Shown here: in pieces, positions 5,221-7,048 of the stretch
How positions within the stretch are numbered: position 1 is the first letter of the stretch
How the letters are laid out: the number at the start of each line of letters is the position of its first letter
Assembly: GCA_016779685.1 (NCBI GenBank)
Contig: JADHND010000083.1
Coordinates: forward strand, 1-7,048
Direction: 5' to 3'
From: Shewanellaceae bacterium
GTDB lineage: Bacteria; Pseudomonadota; Gammaproteobacteria; Enterobacterales; Shewanellaceae
DNA: 7,048 nt
Made by a program: the position numbers and the translations under genes
Notes under the pieces: generated by a model
The model's input: only the letters and a program-made list of their open reading frames with translations
Told to the model about the DNA's origin: nothing
Databases searched by the model: none

Positions 5221-6618
5221 ATGCTGACTTCGTTTTCATGGACGGACTTAAAATGCTACCTCTCCTCTTTTAGCGTCTACTTTCATAAGCGCGTTTTAAC
5301 CCTTTTTTTCTTGGGCTTTTCTGCTGGCCTACCTTATATGCTGGTTTTTTCAACTTTTTCATTTTGGTTACGCAAAGCGGGGGTAGAACGATCGACCATT
5401 GGCTTTATGAGCTGGATCTTACTCATCTATGCCTTTAAGTGGGTATGGGCACCTTTTGTTGACAGGTTGGCATTGCCTTTCCTCAGCCAACATCTGGGGC
5501 GACGCCGATCTTGGTTGCTGTTATCGCAACTTTGTTTAATGGGATCGATTGCAGTCATTTCGCTCAGCGATCCAAGCACAAACCTCACTCAACTGGCTAT
5601 TTTAGCCATGATGATTGCGTTTAGCTCAGCCACGCAAGACATTGTGATTGATGCTTTTCGGATTGAAATTGCACCTGAAAATATGCAAGCCGCCTTGAGT
5701 GCAGCGTACATGGTGGGATATCGCATTGCCATGATTGTAGCCGGTGCCGGCTCTTTGTTTTTAGTGGGATCGCTGCAACCCGAAAATACCTATGTCTTGG
5801 CAGCGTGGCAATCTACATATCTCACCATGGCCGGGTTGATGCTCATTGGCATCATGACCACACTCTTGTGCCAAGAACCTGATGTCAATTTTGCAACCGC
5901 TCAATCTCAAACCAAAACCCTGCGAACCTTGCTAGAAAGTAAGTTTCCTCGGCAATTAGCCAACTTCTTGGTGTGGATGTATCAATCTTTCATCATGCCC
6001 TTTAAAGATTTCTTCGAGCGCTTCGGCTATTTATCGTGGGCTATTTTAATTCTGATATCATGCTATCGAATTTCGGACATCGTGCTGGGTGTTATGGCCA
6101 ATGTCTTTTATGTGGACATGGGCTTTACGGAACAAGAAATTGCCGCCATCGGCAAAATTTACGGTCCGATTATGATTATCTTAGGGTCGGTGATTGCTGG
6201 TGCCATTCTGAGTCGTCAAAGTACTTTGAAAGTATTGCTCCTGGGTGCTTTTCTCAGCGCTATTACCAATTTACTGTTTATTGTGCAAAGTTACTTGGGA
6301 CACCAGACCATGTTTTTAACTTTGGTCATTTCAATTGATAACTTAAGTGCGGGCATCGCTTTAGCTGCCTTTGTGGCTTATCTCTCGAGTTTGACCAGCC
6401 TTGGCTACTCAGCAACGCAATATGCGCTGTTGTCATCGATTATGATAGTGCTGCCTAAATTTGTGGCAGGCTTTTCTGGCGTCTTTGTTGAATATTTTGG
6501 CTATGAATGGTTTTTCTTCGGTACCGCCCTCTTGGGGATCCCAGTTTGCTTGTTGATTTTTTGGCTCATGCATCAACAAAAACTTCAGACGCGCGCGGTC
6601 GCCAACGCGACAACTTAA
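5221..6618 (+). CDS. ampG: AmpG, muropeptide (anhydro-muropeptide) permease, MFS family
   Basis: A 465-residue inner-membrane transporter of the major facilitator superfamily that imports GlcNAc-anhydroMurNAc-peptides for cell-wall recycling; in species with inducible AmpC this supply controls beta-lactamase expression. Family motifs are LGFSAGLP (31-38), FKWVWAPFVDR (72-82), LGRRRSW (92-98, the charged loop between helices 2 and 3), ATQDIVIDAFRIE (137-149), YR (167-168), YRISDIVLGVMANVFY (282-297), DNLSAGIALAAFVAYL (373-388) and YSATQYALLSS (396-406). About twelve or more hydrophobic helices follow, and the length is slightly below the 491 of E. coli. ATG 5221 is used because an in-frame stop lies at 5188 and the next Met (residue 40) is inside helix 1. 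The ribosome binding site is weak. It is downstream of yajG and convergent with yajQ, with only 31 bases between the stops and no clear terminator. Confidence 0.94.
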   Translation: MLTSFSWTDLKCYLSSFSVYFHKRVLTLFFLGFSAGLPYMLVFSTFSFWLRKAGVERSTIGFMSWILLIYAFKWVWAPFVDRLALPFLSQHLGRRRSWLLLSQLCLMGSIAVISLSDPSTNLTQLAILAMMIAFSSATQDIVIDAFRIEIAPENMQAALSAAYMVGYRIAMIVAGAGSLFLVGSLQPENTYVLAAWQSTYLTMAGLMLIGIMTTLLCQEPDVNFATAQSQTKTLRTLLESKFPRQLANFLVWMYQSFIMPFKDFFERFGYLSWAILILISCYRISDIVLGVMANVFYVDMGFTEQEIAAIGKIYGPIMIILGSVIAGAILSRQSTLKVLLLGAFLSAITNLLFIVQSYLGHQTMFLTLVISIDNLSAGIALAAFVAYLSSLTSLGYSATQYALLSSIMIVLPKFVAGFSGVFVEYFGYEWFFFGTALLGIPVCLLIFWLMHQQKLQTRAVANATT

Positions 6619-6649
6619 ACAACCGTCATCGCTTGGCGTAAGGGGCTGA

Positions 6650-7048
6650 TTAATCCCGAAAGTTGTTAAATTGCAAAGGTTGGTCAAGGGAGGTTTCTTT
6701 AAGCACCGCTATGGTGTTTTGCAAGTCGTCACGTTTTTTACCCGTGACCCGAACATGCTCGCCTTGGATCGCTGCTTGTACTTTTAATTTAGCGTCTTTA
6801 ATGGTTTTGACGATTTTTTTGGCCAATGGCTGATCGATACCTTGCTTAAAATGGCAACTCAAAGTAAAGTTTTTACCACTATGAACCGCTTTGTCGTCCA
6901 ATGCCATCGCCGCAGTATCAACGGCGCGTTTGACCAGATTATTACGCAGAATATCCACCATTTGCTGGCATTGAAAATCGGCTTCCGCTTTCATTTTAAC
7001 CACATCATTGTCTAAATCAAACGCAGCATCAACGCCTCTAAAATCAAA
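6650..7048 (-). CDS. yajQ: YajQ family nucleotide / cyclic di-GMP-binding protein (partial, N-terminus off the window)
   Basis: The C-terminal 132 residues of a small cytoplasmic YajQ (UPF0234) protein; the E. coli protein is 163 residues, so about 30 are missing at the N-terminus beyond the right edge. The frame is open from 7048, reading FDFRGVDAAFDLDNDVV then KMKAEADFQCQQMVDIL, which matches E. coli FDFRNVEASFELND and ESDFQ. Later landmarks are VHSGKNF, FKQGIDQPLAKKIVKTIKD, KLKVQAAIQGEHVRVTGK, KRDDLQ and the terminal FNNFRD. Members bind nucleotides and, in Xanthomonas and Pseudomonas, cyclic di-GMP, linked to transcription of virulence genes; whether this one does is unknown. An apparent GTG start at 7003 is internal to the gene. 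It converges with ampG. Confidence 0.95.
   Translation of the reverse strand, partial: FDFRGVDAAFDLDNDVVKMKAEADFQCQQMVDILRNNLVKRAVDTAAMALDDKAVHSGKNFTLSCHFKQGIDQPLAKKIVKTIKDAKLKVQAAIQGEHVRVTGKKRDDLQNTIAVLKETSLDQPLQFNNFRD

Noticed and set aside
6036..6338. 100-codon plus-strand frame inside ampG
   Set aside because: It overlaps conserved AmpG sequence in another frame and shows no motif of its own; it is a shadow frame.
6619..6649. Possible bidirectional terminator between ampG and yajQ
   Set aside because: The only symmetry is a weak GGG...CCC and the palindrome GATTAATC straddling the yajQ stop; there is no convincing stem followed by a T run.
6433..6687. 84-codon minus-strand frame across the ends of ampG and yajQ
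   Set aside because: It is antisense to conserved AmpG C-terminal sequence and in another frame than yajQ, with no recognisable features.
7001..7003. GTG start for a 117-residue YajQ
   Set aside because: The frame stays open to 7048 and the upstream residues match YajQ (FDFRGVDAAFDLDND), so the codon is an internal valine and the gene is truncated by the window edge.
1..7048. CRISPR array, insertion sequence, tRNA or rRNA gene, toxin-antitoxin or phage-defence genes
   Set aside because: I found no regularly spaced repeats beyond the 9-base pair, no transposase-like frame with terminal repeats and no tRNA-like cloverleaf. The window is filled by core metabolic and housekeeping genes.

Overview
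The window is chromosomal DNA from a moderately AT-rich gammaproteobacterium. Every gene in it has a recognisable gammaproteobacterial relative: NqrA, NqrB, NqrC and NqrD of the sodium-pumping NADH:quinone oxidoreductase, BolA, the lipoprotein YajG, the muropeptide permease AmpG and the nucleotide-binding protein YajQ. The protein sequences resemble those of Vibrio and Escherichia but are clearly diverged, so I do not assign a genus.

Layout. Positions 1-3752 carry the front of an nqr operon on the minus strand, read right to left as nqrA, nqrB, nqrC, nqrD. The genes overlap at every junction (TAATG, an 8-base overlap, TAATG), and nqrD runs off the left edge; nqrE and nqrF would be expected beyond it. 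Positions 3753-4097 are a non-coding stretch that must hold the nqr promoter. It contains a 9-base direct repeat spaced 21 bases apart, a 10-base palindrome and a tract of about 15% G+C. Next comes bolA on the minus strand (4098-4394). Across a 148-base divergent spacer, yajG and ampG run on the plus strand (4543-6618). The C-terminal part of yajQ is on the minus strand at the right edge (6650-7048), convergent with ampG.

How the genes work together. NqrA-D belong to an inner-membrane complex that oxidises NADH, reduces ubiquinone and exports Na+. The residues that carry covalent FMN (NqrB T229, NqrC T236) and the NqrD cysteines that bind the intramembrane iron-sulfur cluster (C29, C112) are all visible. 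AmpG brings anhydro-muropeptides back into the cytoplasm for cell-wall recycling. BolA is a regulator and iron-sulfur/glutaredoxin partner linked to cell shape. YajG is a lipoprotein of unknown function that accompanies AmpG. The divergent bolA / yajG-ampG arrangement is the same as in E. coli. There, however, bolA is followed by tig and the cyo operon lies beyond ampG, whereas here the nqr operon follows bolA and yajQ directly meets ampG.

No new system, mobile element, CRISPR array or RNA gene could be supported. The points most worth checking are the regulatory DNA upstream of nqrA and an unusual residue in the NqrC flavin-attachment motif.
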